Assembly: GCF_014874095.1 (NCBI RefSeq)
Contig: NZ_JADBEB010000001.1
Location: 9,610,001-9,674,000, forward strand
Direction of reading: 5' to 3'
DNA length: 64,000 bases
DNA from: Plantactinospora soyae
GTDB taxonomy: Bacteria > Actinomycetota > Actinomycetes > Mycobacteriales > Micromonosporaceae
The notes below the pieces were generated by a model. The model was not told the DNA's origin, made no database searches, and worked only from the letters and a program-made list of their open reading frames with translations. Shown here piece after piece: positions 52,443 to 61,943 of this stretch. Numbering within the stretch: position 1 is the stretch's first letter; each line of letters begins with the position of its first letter. A program made the position numbers and the translations under genes.

Positions 52443-53297
52443 GTGCGGACTCGGGCGATGGTGGCGGCGGGAGTCGCGCTGGCAGCGGTCGCCGGTTTCG
52501 GCGTCTACCTGAGCGCCCGCGAGTTCGGGCACAAGCTGCCCCTGCCGCAGGCCGCGCGCGGCTGCGTGGTCGAGGCGGACGGTCGGGTCGCCCTCAACGC
52601 CGAACAGATGGCCAACGCGGCGACGATCGCGGCCGTCGGCATCCGGCGCAAGATGCCCGAGCGGGCCGTGGTGGTGGCGCTGGCGACCGCGTTCCAGGAA
52701 TCCCGGTTGCGCAACCTGGCCGGCGGCGATCGGGACTCGATCGGGCTCTTCCAGCAACGGCCGAGCCAGGGCTGGGGTACGCCGGAACAGATCCGCGATC
52801 CCCGTTACTCCGCCACCAAGTTCTACAACGCGCTGCGCAAGGTCCGTGGCTGGGAGCGGATGGAGGTCACCGACGCGGCGCAGAAGGTGCAGCGCTCGGC
52901 CTTCCCCCGGGCGTACCAGCAGTGGGCGGACGAGTCGACCGTGCTGACCCGGGCCCTGCTGGGCAACGCCACCGGCGCGGTGGCCTGCACCGTGGGCCGG
53001 GAGCCCGCGATGCGCGGGAACGCGGCCGCCGCCGCCCTCACCGCCGGCCTGAAGCTCGACTGGGGCCGGCTGGAGACGTCGGTACCGGCGGAGTTGACCG
53101 GCCTGGCCGTGCCGGCCACGGACGTGCAGGCGGGCTGGCGGTACGCACACTGGCTCGTGTCGCACGCCGACGACCACGGGGTGAAGACCGTCCGGTTCGC
53201 CAACCTGGAATGGAGCGCGGACGGTGGCGCCTGGTCGCAGGTACGGGGCGACTCGGCCACGCCGAACCAGGTGATCGCCGAGGTCTTCGCCGACTGA
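52443..53297 (+). CDS. secreted lysozyme-like/transglycosylase-like protein
   Basis: A 284-residue protein with an N-terminal hydrophobic anchor (TRAMVAAGVALAAVAGFGVYL). A domain follows whose motif VVALATAFQESRLRNLAGGD with SIGLFQQRPSQGWGTPEQIR resembles lytic transglycosylases, the Glu of QESRL being the candidate catalytic acid. The next segment, DPRYSATKFYNAL, agrees. The family is common in actinomycetes as hypothetical proteins. The GTG at 52443 is chosen for AGGGGGTGG directly upstream. Peptidoglycan is the likely substrate but this is inference. Confidence 0.75.
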   Translation: MRTRAMVAAGVALAAVAGFGVYLSAREFGHKLPLPQAARGCVVEADGRVALNAEQMANAATIAAVGIRRKMPERAVVVALATAFQESRLRNLAGGDRDSIGLFQQRPSQGWGTPEQIRDPRYSATKFYNALRKVRGWERMEVTDAAQKVQRSAFPRAYQQWADESTVLTRALLGNATGAVACTVGREPAMRGNAAAAALTAGLKLDWGRLETSVPAELTGLAVPATDVQAGWRYAHWLVSHADDHGVKTVRFANLEWSADGGAWSQVRGDSATPNQVIAEVFAD

Positions 53298-53536
53298 ACG
53301 GTGCCCTGGGGTGGCGACTTTCGCTAACCCGCAGTGATTGCACAAACGGTCATACCGGTAATTTTCGCCCGATCGTCGAACAGTTTTGTTGCGCTCAGTC
53401 AAGCTCTCACTGCCCTCCGTACCGCCGGGTCACCCACGCCTATCCACCGGCGGAGCGTGCCGGTCGGCCCCTTGCCAGGAGGGTTAGGATCGGCAGCCTG
53501 TGTGCTCAGAAAGAGTTTCACCCTTATGGGGAGGGG

Positions 53537-54448
53537 ATGGACACGGTGTTCGATTACGGCGGCCGGACCGGATACGAGCCGATCAGTGACACGGACCGCA
53601 AGGAGTTCCACGAGCAGGGCTTCATGTTGCTCCGCAACGTCCTGACCGAGGACCACCGCGCGGCCCTGGAGGAGGCGGTCGACCGGGTCTACGCCGAGGA
53701 GAAGGCCGCCGGCAACACCACCAAGGACGGCACGCTGCACCTGCTCGGCTTCCTGGAGCGGGACGAACTCTTCGGCGAACTGCTCACCCATCCGATCGCC
53801 TTCCCCTACATGTGGGGCCTGGCCGGATGGAACATCTACACCCACCACAACCACCTGGACGTCACTCCGCCGGCCCTGGAGCCGGAGAAGCCGTACTGGG
53901 GCTGGCACCAGGACGGCTACCGGCAGAACTCGGACCCCGAGACGATGGACCCGAACCTGCCCCGGCCGATGTTCTCGCTCAAGGTCGCCTACGTGCTCTC
54001 CGACCTGTCGGAGAAGGGCCGGGGTGCGACCAAGGTGATCCCCGGCAGCCACCTGTGGAACTCGCTGCCGCGCCCGGCCGACCTGTCGGTGCAGAACCCG
54101 GATCCCGAGGGCACCGTCGAGATCGCCGCCAACCCCGGTGACGCGTTCATCTTCGACCGGCGCCAGTGGCACTCGCGGTCCACCAACCTGTCCAGCATCA
54201 CCCGCAAGATGCTCTTCGTCGGGTACACCTACCGGTGGATCCGACCGCTGGACGAGCTGCACCCGGACAAGGACGGCCAGTGGTACGCCAACCGCACGCC
54301 CGTACAGCGCCAGCTGCTGGGCGAGGGTACGCACACGGCCAACTACTGGGGCATCAACTGGAACGGCTACGTGGACGACGAGATCCCGCTGCGCAAGGAA
54401 CTCAAGGAGCGGGGCCAGCTCGACCGCAGCATCCCCTGGCTGCGCTGA
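53537..54448 (+). CDS. phytanoyl-CoA dioxygenase (PhyH) family protein
   Basis: A 303-residue Fe(II)/2-oxoglutarate oxygenase. The double-stranded beta-helix carries the His-x-Asp pair in WGWHQDGYRQN and the distal His in DRRQWHSRSTN. An Arg in SITRKMLFVGY may bind 2-oxoglutarate. It starts with YEPISDTDRKEFHEQGFMLL, typical of the family. Members hydroxylate lipids or natural products, ectoine among them; this one has no biosynthetic neighbours. The ATG at 53537 follows GGGGAGGGG. A strong terminator follows, so it is probably a single-gene unit. Confidence 0.9.
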   Translation: MDTVFDYGGRTGYEPISDTDRKEFHEQGFMLLRNVLTEDHRAALEEAVDRVYAEEKAAGNTTKDGTLHLLGFLERDELFGELLTHPIAFPYMWGLAGWNIYTHHNHLDVTPPALEPEKPYWGWHQDGYRQNSDPETMDPNLPRPMFSLKVAYVLSDLSEKGRGATKVIPGSHLWNSLPRPADLSVQNPDPEGTVEIAANPGDAFIFDRRQWHSRSTNLSSITRKMLFVGYTYRWIRPLDELHPDKDGQWYANRTPVQRQLLGEGTHTANYWGINWNGYVDDEIPLRKELKERGQLDRSIPWLR

Positions 54449-54480
54449 TCCGCGGCGGCCTGCTGGGCCGTTGAACCGAT

Positions 54481-54529
54481 CCGGCGTACCGGCCCTGTCC
54501 CACGGCAATGGACAGGGTCGGTACGCCGG
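54481..54529 (+). terminator. strong hairpin terminator after the PhyH gene
   Basis: A 20-bp stem (54481-54500 with 54510-54529, one G-U pair) closes on the loop CACGGCAAT. It starts 33 bases past the stop and is followed by GCATCGTTTAA, which includes a short T-run. Confidence 0.9.
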
Positions 54530-54745
54530 GCATCGTTTAACCCTGGGTAATTCGCGCCACCTCGCCGATAATTCCGGACGGGTCCGGCGCCGATATTGAT
54601 CGCGACGTTCATTCGTGATCCGCTTTCCGCGCCGGACGGTGCGACGACAATCCGGCGGACCGGCGACCAGCAGCCGATGAACGCGACTGATGATCGATCT
54701 GATTCACGTTTTCCGACCGCGTACTCAACGGCGTCGGACAACCGA

Positions 54746-55582
54746 CTAGGTCAGCCGGCCGGACAGCCGGTAGATATCCACGAGAAGATCCCAGAACTCG
54801 TCGTTCAGGGGCCGGCCCTTTTCGTCGGTCAGCTGGTGCGCCGGGCACTTCATCGTCGGGGTCGACGGCACGAGCCGGCTGGGCGGAACGCTCGCGAAGC
54901 GAATCTTCCGCTGACCCTCGGGGCCGATGGTCCGGAACCTGTCCGGCGCGATCCGGAAGGCGCCGCCCACGATGTCCGTAACGGTGAAGCGGGGATGTTG
55001 AATCTCCCTGGGATCGCCCGTCAGGTGCCGCATCCGGACCATCTCCTGCTCGTCGTGCAGGACGGACAGGCTCGCCAGCAGGGGCGTACTGCCCCGGAGC
55101 GTCGCCTCCAGCGCCTGGCCGGACAGACCCACGGTGTCCCGCCCGTACGCGAGCGCGGACTCCAGACAGACCAACGCCTCCAGCATGGCCAGGCTGATGT
55201 TGCGCTTGAACTTGTGCCGCAGCGAGGTCGCCAGCTCCGTGGCGTCGGCACCGGGCACCGGCACCACCTGGTCTTCCCAGACGACGGCGTCCCGATGTTC
55301 GGCCACCACCGCGATCGCGTGATCCAGAATCGCGCTCGGCCGGGCGAAGAGGCCGTCGACGAGATCACGGAATAGTAGGTCGAGCCTTTGCAGGTTATCG
55401 ACAAGATCGCGCTCCGGTGCGGTGCTCCGCAATTCCGTCAGCGCGAAAGAATCTCGCAGTGCCTGGAACCATTCTTCGACCAGCGGCGTGTATACCTCAA
55501 GGTACAGCGCCGCCTTGGGGTGCCGGTACGAGAGCTGTTGGTGTGACACCCTGGTGCTTCCCGGGAAAGATTCCGTGGACAC
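54746..55582 (-). CDS. hypothetical protein, no family recognised
   Basis: A 278-residue protein that looks soluble and mostly helical: FQALRDSFALTELRSTAPER, LVDNLQRLDLLFRDLVDGLF and KFKRNISLAMLEALVCLESA. Its C-terminal third has more strands (FTVTDIVGGAFRIAPDRFR, GQRKIRFASVPP). No catalytic motif is evident; MKCPAHQ holds a Cys-His pair. The GTG at 55582 lacks a clear ribosome site and lies close to an AT-rich stretch, so the mRNA could be leaderless. It stands alone, convergent with the PhyH gene. Confidence 0.7.
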   Translation of the reverse strand: MSTESFPGSTRVSHQQLSYRHPKAALYLEVYTPLVEEWFQALRDSFALTELRSTAPERDLVDNLQRLDLLFRDLVDGLFARPSAILDHAIAVVAEHRDAVVWEDQVVPVPGADATELATSLRHKFKRNISLAMLEALVCLESALAYGRDTVGLSGQALEATLRGSTPLLASLSVLHDEQEMVRMRHLTGDPREIQHPRFTVTDIVGGAFRIAPDRFRTIGPEGQRKIRFASVPPSRLVPSTPTMKCPAHQLTDEKGRPLNDEFWDLLVDIYRLSGRLT

Positions 55583-55837
55583 TTACGGAGCGTAACATCT
55601 AAGATCATTTGGCGCAAATGTGAACATCACAATCACTACTCTAGGTCGCACCGACCACCTGATCTGCCGATCATCCGATCGTACGACCGTCGTGAATTTA
55701 GCGGCTCGGCGCCACCTGCGCCAGACCCGGAACCGGCGGCCCGTACCGGAGGAACGACCTTCGCCGGTTGGCCGGACAAGCACGGGGGCGCCGGCCCGAA
55801 TCGGCCGGCGCCCCCCGTTGCTCGGAGAGTGGAGTGC

Positions 55838-56125
55838 TCAGTAACGGCTCACTCGCCGACGTCGACCAGTTCCGGCGACCAGCGCCACCGCCACGGCAGC
55901 CAGGACAACCTGGATCAGCAACTCGACCCAGTCGATCCCGGGGGTCGCGGTCGCGATGCCGGAGGCACGGGCGATGACCGTACCGAGCAGTGCGGCACCG
56001 ACACCGATGAGCATGGTCAACCAGATCGGCATGTCCTGGCGGCCCGGTACGACGAGACGACCGAGTGCGCCAATGACGAGGCCGACGATGAGCGCGGTGA
56101 TGATACCCCAGACGGTGAGTTCCAC
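55838..56125 (-). CDS. GlsB/YeaQ/YmgE family small membrane protein
   Basis: A 95-residue protein with three helices: GIITALIVGLVIGALGRLVV, IWLTMLIGVGAALLGTVIA and VELLIQVVLAAVAVALVAG. The conserved phrase LGRLVVPGRQDM and the Gly-rich spacing mark the transglycosylase-associated (GlsB/YeaQ/YmgE) family, linked to stress responses but without a known mechanism. It ends in a short basic tail, GRRRRVSRY. It appears to be a single-gene unit. Confidence 0.88.
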   Translation of the reverse strand: MELTVWGIITALIVGLVIGALGRLVVPGRQDMPIWLTMLIGVGAALLGTVIARASGIATATPGIDWVELLIQVVLAAVAVALVAGTGRRRRVSRY

Positions 56126-56199
56126 GGCCGTCCTCCTTCAATCTGTCACGTTGATGTGGTGACAGCTAGATTCCCGAAGGGGGAAAAGCTCAAACCGAC

Positions 56200-56823
56200 C
56201 TAGTGGCACAGACGTCGCGCGGCATCCCGGATCGCCGCATCCATCGTGGCGAAGGCCAGAGGGGGTGGATCCGCCAGAAAGAACCAGGTCAGCTCGGTGG
56301 ACTCGGTCGGGTCGAGCACGATCTCCGGGGCCGCCAGGGTGGCCAGAAAAAAGCTGTCGAGGACCGGTAGAACCTCGTCCTGGAACTCGTAGCTGCCGAC
56401 GTACATGCCGACGAAGTCACCGAGGATGACCTCCACGCCCAGTTCCTCGCGAGCCTCCCGTACGGCGGCCTCGGCCGGGTGCTCCCAGCCGTCGCAGAAT
56501 CCGCCCGGCGTCTCCCAGCGCCCGATCATCGGCTCCGCCGCCCGCCGGAGCGCGAGAAAGCGCGGCCCGGCCTGCTCGAACGGCTCGCCCGGCGCCGACG
56601 ACCCCGCCGGCTCGGCTGACCCGGCCGGCTCGACGCGCCCGACCGGCACAGACAGCCCGACCGGCGCAGGGGCCGGGTCGAGCACGATCAGTCCCACCGT
56701 GGGGCGGGCGTTGACGAAAAGCTGGTACCCGCATCCGACACAGGTCGTCGGGGCGGACGCGGGCAGCGGCGACGCGCACCGGGGGCAGAAGGCGGCGCTG
56801 GGGCCGTACCCCCGGGGTGTCAC
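56200..56823 (-). CDS. NUDIX hydrolase with N-terminal zinc ribbon
   Basis: A 207-residue protein. Two Cys pairs (CPRC and CVGCG) form an N-terminal zinc ribbon, as in NudC-type NADH pyrophosphatases. The Nudix box follows as [20 protein letters not shown] and ELG. Between them lies a Pro/Ala/Gly-rich insert of about 35 residues with EPAG repeats. It hydrolyses a nucleoside diphosphate linked to an unknown group. The GTG at 56823 overlaps the lepA stop (GTGA), so it is translated with lepA. Confidence 0.9.
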   Translation of the reverse strand: MTPRGYGPSAAFCPRCASPLPASAPTTCVGCGYQLFVNARPTVGLIVLDPAPAPVGLSVPVGRVEPAGSAEPAGSSAPGEPFEQAGPRFLALRRAAEPMIGRWETPGGFCDGWEHPAEAAVREAREELGVEVILGDFVGMYVGSYEFQDEVLPVLDSFFLATLAAPEIVLDPTESTELTWFFLADPPPLAFATMDAAIRDAARRLCH

Positions 56824-58700
56824 TTCTTGCCGCCGGCCTTGCCGTCCCCGGAGTCGCCGGTGGAGAGCGCCGCGATGAAGGCCTCCTGGGGTACCTCGAC
56901 CCGGCCCACCATCTTCATCCGCTTCTTCCCCTCCTTCTGCTTCTCCAGCAACTTCCGCTTCCGGCTGATGTCGCCGCCGTAGCACTTGGCCAGCACGTCC
57001 TTGCGGATCGCCCGGATGGTCTCCCGGGCGATCACCCGGTTGCCGATCGCCGCCTGGATCGGCACCTCGAACTGCTGCCGGGGAATCAGCTTCTGCAGCT
57101 TCGCCGCGATCGAGACGCCGTAGTTGTACGCCTTGTCCTTGTGCACGATGGCACTGAACGCGTCGACCGGTTCGCTGTTGAGCAGGATGTCGACCTTCAC
57201 CAGGTCGGAGCGCTGCTCGTCGGTGGGCTCGTAGTCCAGCGAGGCGTAGCCCTTGGTACGACTCTTGAGCTGGTCGAAGAAGTCGTAGATGATCTCGCCA
57301 AGCGGCAGGGTGTAGCGCAGCTCGACGCGGTCGGCGGAGAGGTAGTCCATCCCCTGGAGCGAGCCGCGCCGCCCCTGGCACAGTTCCATCACCGCGCCGA
57401 CGTAGTCGTTCGGGGTCAGCACGGTGGCCCGGACCACCGGCTCGTACACCTCGGCCACCTTGCCGGTCGGGTACTCGCTCGGGTTGGTGACCGTCACCTC
57501 GGTGCCGTCCTCCAGGGTCACCCGATAGACCACGTTCGGCGCGGTCGAAATCAGGTCGAGCCCGAACTCGCGCTCCAGCCGTTCTCCGATGATCTCCAGG
57601 TGCAGCAGGCCGAGGAAGCCGCAACGGAAGCCGAAGCCGAGCGCCGCCGAGGTCTCCGGCTCGTAGTTGAGCGCCGCGTCGTTGAGCTTCAGCTTGTCGA
57701 GCGCGTCCCGCAGGGCCGGGTAGTCGGAGCCGTCGATCGGGTAGAGGCCCGAGTAGACCATCGGCCTCGGGTCCTTGTAGCCACCGAGGGCCTCGGTCGC
57801 CGGCCGGGTGTTGATGGTGACCGTGTCACCGACCCGCGACTGCCGGACGTCCTTGACCCCGGTGATCAGGTAGCCCACCTCGCCGACCCCGAGCGCCCGG
57901 GCCTTCTCCATCTCCGGGGAGACCACGCCGAGCTCCAGCAGCTCGTGCACCGTGCCGAGGGACATCATCTTGATCTTGTCGCGGGCCTCGATCCGGCCGT
58001 CGATCACCCGGACGTAGGTCACCACGCCCCGGTACACGTCGTAGACCGAGTCGAAGATCATGGCGCGGGCCGGCGCGGTCGCGTCGCCGACCGGCGGCTT
58101 GAACTGCCGGACGATCTCGTCGAGCAGGTACTCGACGCCCTCACCCGTCTTGCCGGAGACCCGGATGCAGTCGTTCGGGTCACCGCCGATCAGGTGTGCC
58201 AACTCCTCGGCGTACTTGTCCGGCTGCGCCGCCGGCAGGTCGATCTTGTTGAGCACCGGGATGATGTGGAGGTCGTTCTCCATCGCCAGGTAGAGGTTGG
58301 CCAGGGTCTGGGCCTCGATCCCCTGCGCGGCGTCGACCAGCAGGATGGCACCTTCACACGCGGCCAGTGACCGGGACACCTCGTAGGTGAAGTCCACGTG
58401 CCCCGGGGTGTCGATCATGTTGAGCACGGCCTGCTCGCCCTGCCGGTCACCCTCGCGGATGGTCCACGGCATGCGGACCGCCTGGCTCTTGATCGTGATG
58501 CCGCGTTCCCGTTCGATGTCCATCCGGTCGAGATACTGGGCGCGCATCTGCCGGGGGTCGACCACGCCGGTGAGCTGCAACATCCGGTCGGCCAGCGTCG
58601 ACTTGCCGTGGTCGATGTGAGCGATGATGCAGAAGTTCCGGATGCGGCCGGGATCGGTGGCACCAGGAGAGTTCGCGCCGGGGTCGGGCGTCGGTGGCAC
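56820..58700 (-). CDS. lepA: elongation factor 4 (LepA)
   Basis: A 626-residue translational GTPase that can back-translocate or remodel stalled ribosomes. G-domain motifs are [49 protein letters not shown] and [13 protein letters not shown]. The LepA-specific C-domain ends with [20 protein letters not shown] and [20 protein letters not shown]. The GTG at 58700 gives a normal length, though no clear ribosome site is seen. The frame is open to 58805, where a longer low-complexity leader could begin. The stop overlaps the NUDIX gene. Confidence 0.96.
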   Translation of the reverse strand: MPPTPDPGANSPGATDPGRIRNFCIIAHIDHGKSTLADRMLQLTGVVDPRQMRAQYLDRMDIERERGITIKSQAVRMPWTIREGDRQGEQAVLNMIDTPGHVDFTYEVSRSLAACEGAILLVDAAQGIEAQTLANLYLAMENDLHIIPVLNKIDLPAAQPDKYAEELAHLIGGDPNDCIRVSGKTGEGVEYLLDEIVRQFKPPVGDATAPARAMIFDSVYDVYRGVVTYVRVIDGRIEARDKIKMMSLGTVHELLELGVVSPEMEKARALGVGEVGYLITGVKDVRQSRVGDTVTINTRPATEALGGYKDPRPMVYSGLYPIDGSDYPALRDALDKLKLNDAALNYEPETSAALGFGFRCGFLGLLHLEIIGERLEREFGLDLISTAPNVVYRVTLEDGTEVTVTNPSEYPTGKVAEVYEPVVRATVLTPNDYVGAVMELCQGRRGSLQGMDYLSADRVELRYTLPLGEIIYDFFDQLKSRTKGYASLDYEPTDEQRSDLVKVDILLNSEPVDAFSAIVHKDKAYNYGVSIAAKLQKLIPRQQFEVPIQAAIGNRVIARETIRAIRKDVLAKCYGGDISRKRKLLEKQKEGKKRMKMVGRVEVPQEAFIAALSTGDSGDGKAGGKK

Positions 58701-59002
58701 GGCGGTCCGTTCTGCTTGGGCTGACGACGATGGGCCTTCTATGTTCCCATGCCGCCCGGCGGCACCCGGCCGAGGCCGGCGGATCACCACCGCGAGTTCG
58801 GTCACGGCCAGACGCCGAACCGGTCACCATGCGATTCCGCACTCACTCCGACCCGGTCGCCACCCGACTCCGACCCGGTTGCCATGCGACTCCGCGCCCG
58901 CCGCCGAACCGGTCACCAGGCCCCGAGAGACGAGGGACGAGGCGATCATCTCGGCGAGCCGTTGTCCGGGTACGGCAACCGGGCCAGGGCAGACTTGTCG
59001 GC
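58701..59002. other. 302-base gap with imperfect direct repeats
   Basis: This divergent region between lepA and the phosphotransferase gene holds no gene. From about 58814 to 58921 short phrases recur, such as GAACCGGTCACCA (twice), CGACCCGGT (twice) and CATGCGA(T/C)TCCGC (twice). They suggest repeated local duplication. No promoter could be assigned with confidence. Confidence 0.5.
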
Positions 59003-59986
59003 ATGGCCGCTATCTCGGTACCGCCCCGACCGTACGACGCCACCGCCGTACGGCCCGGCTGGGCCGACCTTCCGACCGAGCTGCGAGCCGCGATCGACGC
59101 CCGGCTGGGGGCCAGGGTCAACTGGGCGAGCACCGCCGGGGGCGGATTCACCCGTGGGTTCGCGGCAGTACTACAGACCGTGGCCGGGGACCGGGTCTTC
59201 GTCAAGGCGGCGTCACTGATCGACCAGCGGCACCTGAGCGACTGGTACGCGCGGGAGGCCGCGATCAACGCCGTACTGCCGACCGAACTCGCGGTCGCCC
59301 GGCCCCGCTGGACGCTCACCGCCGCCGGTCACTTCGTAATCTGTCTGGACGCCATCGACGGACGAATGCCCGGTCTCCCCTGGGTGCCGGCGGAGCTGGA
59401 CGCGACCCTGGCGGCGTACGCGACCGTCGCCGAGGCGTTACGCAAGCCCCCGCCCGGCCTGATCGCGCTCGGTGCGCCCCGGCTCGACGAGCTGGTTCGT
59501 GCCGATCTCGCCTGGTGGGGCGAGCTGGCCGCCGGCCGCGAGACGCTGCCGAACCTGCCCGACGTGGCCCGGCACCGGCTGCCCGAACTGGCCGCACTGG
59601 AGGCCAGGTTGCCCGGGTACGTCGAGAGCACGTCCATGTCGCACGGTGACCTCCGGGTCGACAACGTCCTGCTGAGCGGCTCGGGCACCGCCTGGTTCTG
59701 CGACTGGACGTGGCTCTGTTTCGGGCCCGCCTGGTTCGACCTGGCCAGTCTCCTGGTCACCGCGTACGCCAGCGGGCTCGACGCCGACGAACTGTTCGGC
59801 AGCCACCCGGCGGCGTACGACGCACCGGCCGACGGCCTGGACGCCGTGCTCGCCGCGCTCTCCGGATACTGGCTGGTACGCGCTGCGGCCGGGCCGAGCA
59901 CCGCCTCGCCGCACATCCGGGGACATCAGCGGTGGAGCGGGGAGATGGCGCTCGGTTGGCTGGCCGAGCGGCAGGGGTGGGGATGA
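59003..59986 (+). CDS. aminoglycoside phosphotransferase-fold kinase
   Basis: A 327-residue protein of the APH/choline kinase family. The catalytic loop is SHGDLRVDNVLL (Brenner motif with the base Asp) and the metal-binding Asp is in WFCDWTWLCFGPAWFDLASL. The N-lobe has VFVKAAS with the ATP-binding Lys. Members phosphorylate small molecules and confer drug resistance only in some cases, so the substrate is open. The ATG at 59003 is followed by a short polar leader. It is adjacent to rpsT but probably separately transcribed. Confidence 0.88.
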   Translation: MAAISVPPRPYDATAVRPGWADLPTELRAAIDARLGARVNWASTAGGGFTRGFAAVLQTVAGDRVFVKAASLIDQRHLSDWYAREAAINAVLPTELAVARPRWTLTAAGHFVICLDAIDGRMPGLPWVPAELDATLAAYATVAEALRKPPPGLIALGAPRLDELVRADLAWWGELAAGRETLPNLPDVARHRLPELAALEARLPGYVESTSMSHGDLRVDNVLLSGSGTAWFCDWTWLCFGPAWFDLASLLVTAYASGLDADELFGSHPAAYDAPADGLDAVLAALSGYWLVRAAAGPSTASPHIRGHQRWSGEMALGWLAERQGWG

Positions 59987-60137
59987 GCCGTTTTGGCCTC
60001 GAAGCCCGCCACCTGGTAACGTAGCTCTTCGCGCGTGCCGACACGGCTGCGTTGTGACCTGCATCGTCGCGCCGCGCATCAAAGCAAACGAAACCCTAGC
60101 TACCAGGCTGAGCTAGCTACCAGGACGAGGCTGTCGC

Positions 60138-60404
60138 GTGGCGAACATCAAGTCCCAGATCAAGCGCAACCGGCAGAACGAAAAGCGCCGGTTGCGCAAC
60201 AAGTCGGTCAAGTCGTCGCTGAAGACCGCCATCCGTAAGTTCAACGAGGCCAGCGAGAGCGGAGACGCCACCAAGGCGACCGAGCTCATGCGGGACGCCT
60301 CGCGCAAGCTCGACAAGGCGGTCAGCAAGGGCGTGATCCACCAGAACCAGGCGGCGAACCGCAAGTCTGCGATCGCCAAGCGGCTGCAGTCGCTCTCCGC
60401 CTGA
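60138..60404 (+). CDS. rpsT: 30S ribosomal protein S20
   Basis: An 88-residue basic protein that binds 16S rRNA. The family pattern is complete: [37 protein letters not shown] and [20 protein letters not shown]. The start is the GTG at 60138. Upstream, the direct repeat GAGCTAGCTACCAGG-like (near 60098-60124) is AT-richer than its surroundings and probably belongs to the leader. A strong hairpin terminator follows 23 bases past the stop. Confidence 0.98.
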   Translation: MANIKSQIKRNRQNEKRRLRNKSVKSSLKTAIRKFNEASESGDATKATELMRDASRKLDKAVSKGVIHQNQAANRKSAIAKRLQSLSA

Positions 60405-60427
60405 CGTAACACCACACACCTGACGCG

Positions 60428-60455
60428 TGGCCCCGAGCCGGCTGGCTCGGGGCCA
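60428..60455 (+). terminator. hairpin terminator after rpsT
   Basis: A perfect 12-bp stem (TGGCCCCGAGCC with GGCTCGGGGCCA) encloses the loop GGCT and is followed by TCCGTTGTTG. Position and structure are typical. Confidence 0.92.
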
Positions 60456-60474
60456 TCCGTTGTTGCCCCGGGGA

Positions 60475-60649
60475 CTCCGTTCTCGAGAGCTCCGTTCTCG
60501 AGAGCTCCGTTCTCGAGAGCTCCGTTCTCGAGAGCTCCGTTCTCGGGGGCTGCATTATCGCCTCGGGGCCATCGTTGCTGTCTTGGGGCTCCTTATCGCC
60601 TGGGCTCCTTATCGCCTGGGCTCCTTATCGCCTGGGCTCCTTATCGCCT
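60475..60649. repeat. two minisatellites (15 bp x5 and 16 bp x4)
   Basis: Five 15-bp units (CTCCGTTCTCGAGAG) run from 60475 to 60549, the last one diverged. Four 16-bp units (GGGCTCCTTATCGCCT) run from 60586 to 60649. Both lie in the 384-base gap 60405-60788 after the rpsT terminator; no gene is seen there. Confidence 0.95.
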
Positions 60650-60788
60650 CCGGGCCGTCCTCGTTGCCCTCGATACAGCGGAGGTATCTCAGGCCGGGCA
60701 CCCATCGTTGCCCCGGCGATCCGGTTTCGGCTCGGCGGGCCCGGGCCGACACCCTCAAAAGGGCCGGCCGGCGCCGCCGCGCCGCCGG

Positions 60789-61943
60789 TCATTCGTAGCG
60801 GCGCTTGGCCGACTGGCGTCCGCGCTGCCGGACGGTGTCGGTCGGATCCAACCGGACCAGCCAACGCCGGACTGGACGCTGGTCGAGTCGTTCGCCCGGC
60901 CCACGGTTCATCGGCTTGCCGCCACCGGCCCCTGGCAGGGACCCGGCCTGTTGCTGACCCTGTGCCGGCTGGTCCTGCGCCGCTCCGGCCTGCACCCGGC
61001 CAGCCGCCTTCCGCCGACCGGGCCCGGCATCACCAGCGGTCGTCCGCTCGGCCGCGCCGGCATTGGCCCACTCACCGGCACCCGCCCGCTCGGCAGCACT
61101 CGCCCGATCAGCGGCACCGGCATTCGCCCGGTCTGCGGCACCGGCCCGCTCGGCAGGTCCGGCCCGCTCGGCAGCACTCGCCCGCTCGGCAGCACCGGCA
61201 TTCGCACGCCCGGCCGCACCGGCATTCGTCCGCTCGGCCGCTCGGTTTGCGACCGGCGTCGGGCTGGGGCGGGACGGGACACCGGACGACGCGGGGTCCC
61301 CACCGGACGGCATGACCCGGTCCGACGTCCGGATCCGGTCGGTGTCCTGACGACGGGCGCGGTGGGGGACGTCGACAGTCGGCCGTGGCCGCTGATCCTG
61401 ATCCGGCCGGAACCCACCCCGACCGCCACGTTCCAGCCGCGCCCAGACCGCCGCACTCATCCCCGCCGGGCGAGCCGCCGGATCGATCCGGTCCAGGGGT
61501 CGACGATCCGGATCGGGCGTACCGGACGCCGGGACTGCGGCATCGGTTCCGGCAGCGGCTCCGGATCCGGCTCCGGTCGCCGGAGCGGCCAGACCGGGCC
61601 CGGTCAGCGTCTGCCTCGGTACGCTGGCCCGTCCGACCGCCGGCTGGATCTCCCGGCGAAAGCGCTCTCGTTCCTGTGCCGGTACCCGCGCCGCCGACCG
61701 GACCACGGCGGCGGCGACCACGTCGTTGACCTTCACCATGACCGCGACGGTCGCGGGCAGGACGAGTACCCCCCACCAGCTCACCAACTCGGCCAGCGCG
61801 AGCAGCAGACCGAGCGCCACTGTTCCCTCGAAGAAGACGAAACACAGCGTTCCGCCCGGATCGACGTGCCGGAGCCGCAGCGCCCGCGCGTACAACGGGC
61901 GTAACCGCTCCTCCTCGACGGACATGGCGGCTGCCGCGGTCAT
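60789..61943 (-). CDS. membrane protein with long Ala-rich repeat region
   Basis: A 384-residue protein. The N-terminal 80 residues are well ordered: SVEEERLRPLYARALRLRHV, PGGTLCFVFFEGTVALGLLLALAE (read in parts) and WGVLVLPATVAVMVKVND, which suggest two membrane helices. A hydrophilic region follows with repeats such as AGAADRANAGAADRASAAER, encoded by GC-rich DNA repeats at about 61040-61250. The C-terminus RPVRRWLVRLDPTDTVRQRG is again regular and probably conserved. No family is recognised. Its ATG at 61943 overlaps the holA stop (ATGA); an ATG at 61925 is an alternative. Confidence 0.75.
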   Translation of the reverse strand: MTAAAAMSVEEERLRPLYARALRLRHVDPGGTLCFVFFEGTVALGLLLALAELVSWWGVLVLPATVAVMVKVNDVVAAAVVRSAARVPAQERERFRREIQPAVGRASVPRQTLTGPGLAAPATGAGSGAAAGTDAAVPASGTPDPDRRPLDRIDPAARPAGMSAAVWARLERGGRGGFRPDQDQRPRPTVDVPHRARRQDTDRIRTSDRVMPSGGDPASSGVPSRPSPTPVANRAAERTNAGAAGRANAGAAERASAAERAGPAERAGAADRANAGAADRASAAERAGAGEWANAGAAERTTAGDAGPGRRKAAGRVQAGAAQDQPAQGQQQAGSLPGAGGGKPMNRGPGERLDQRPVRRWLVRLDPTDTVRQRGRQSAKRRYE

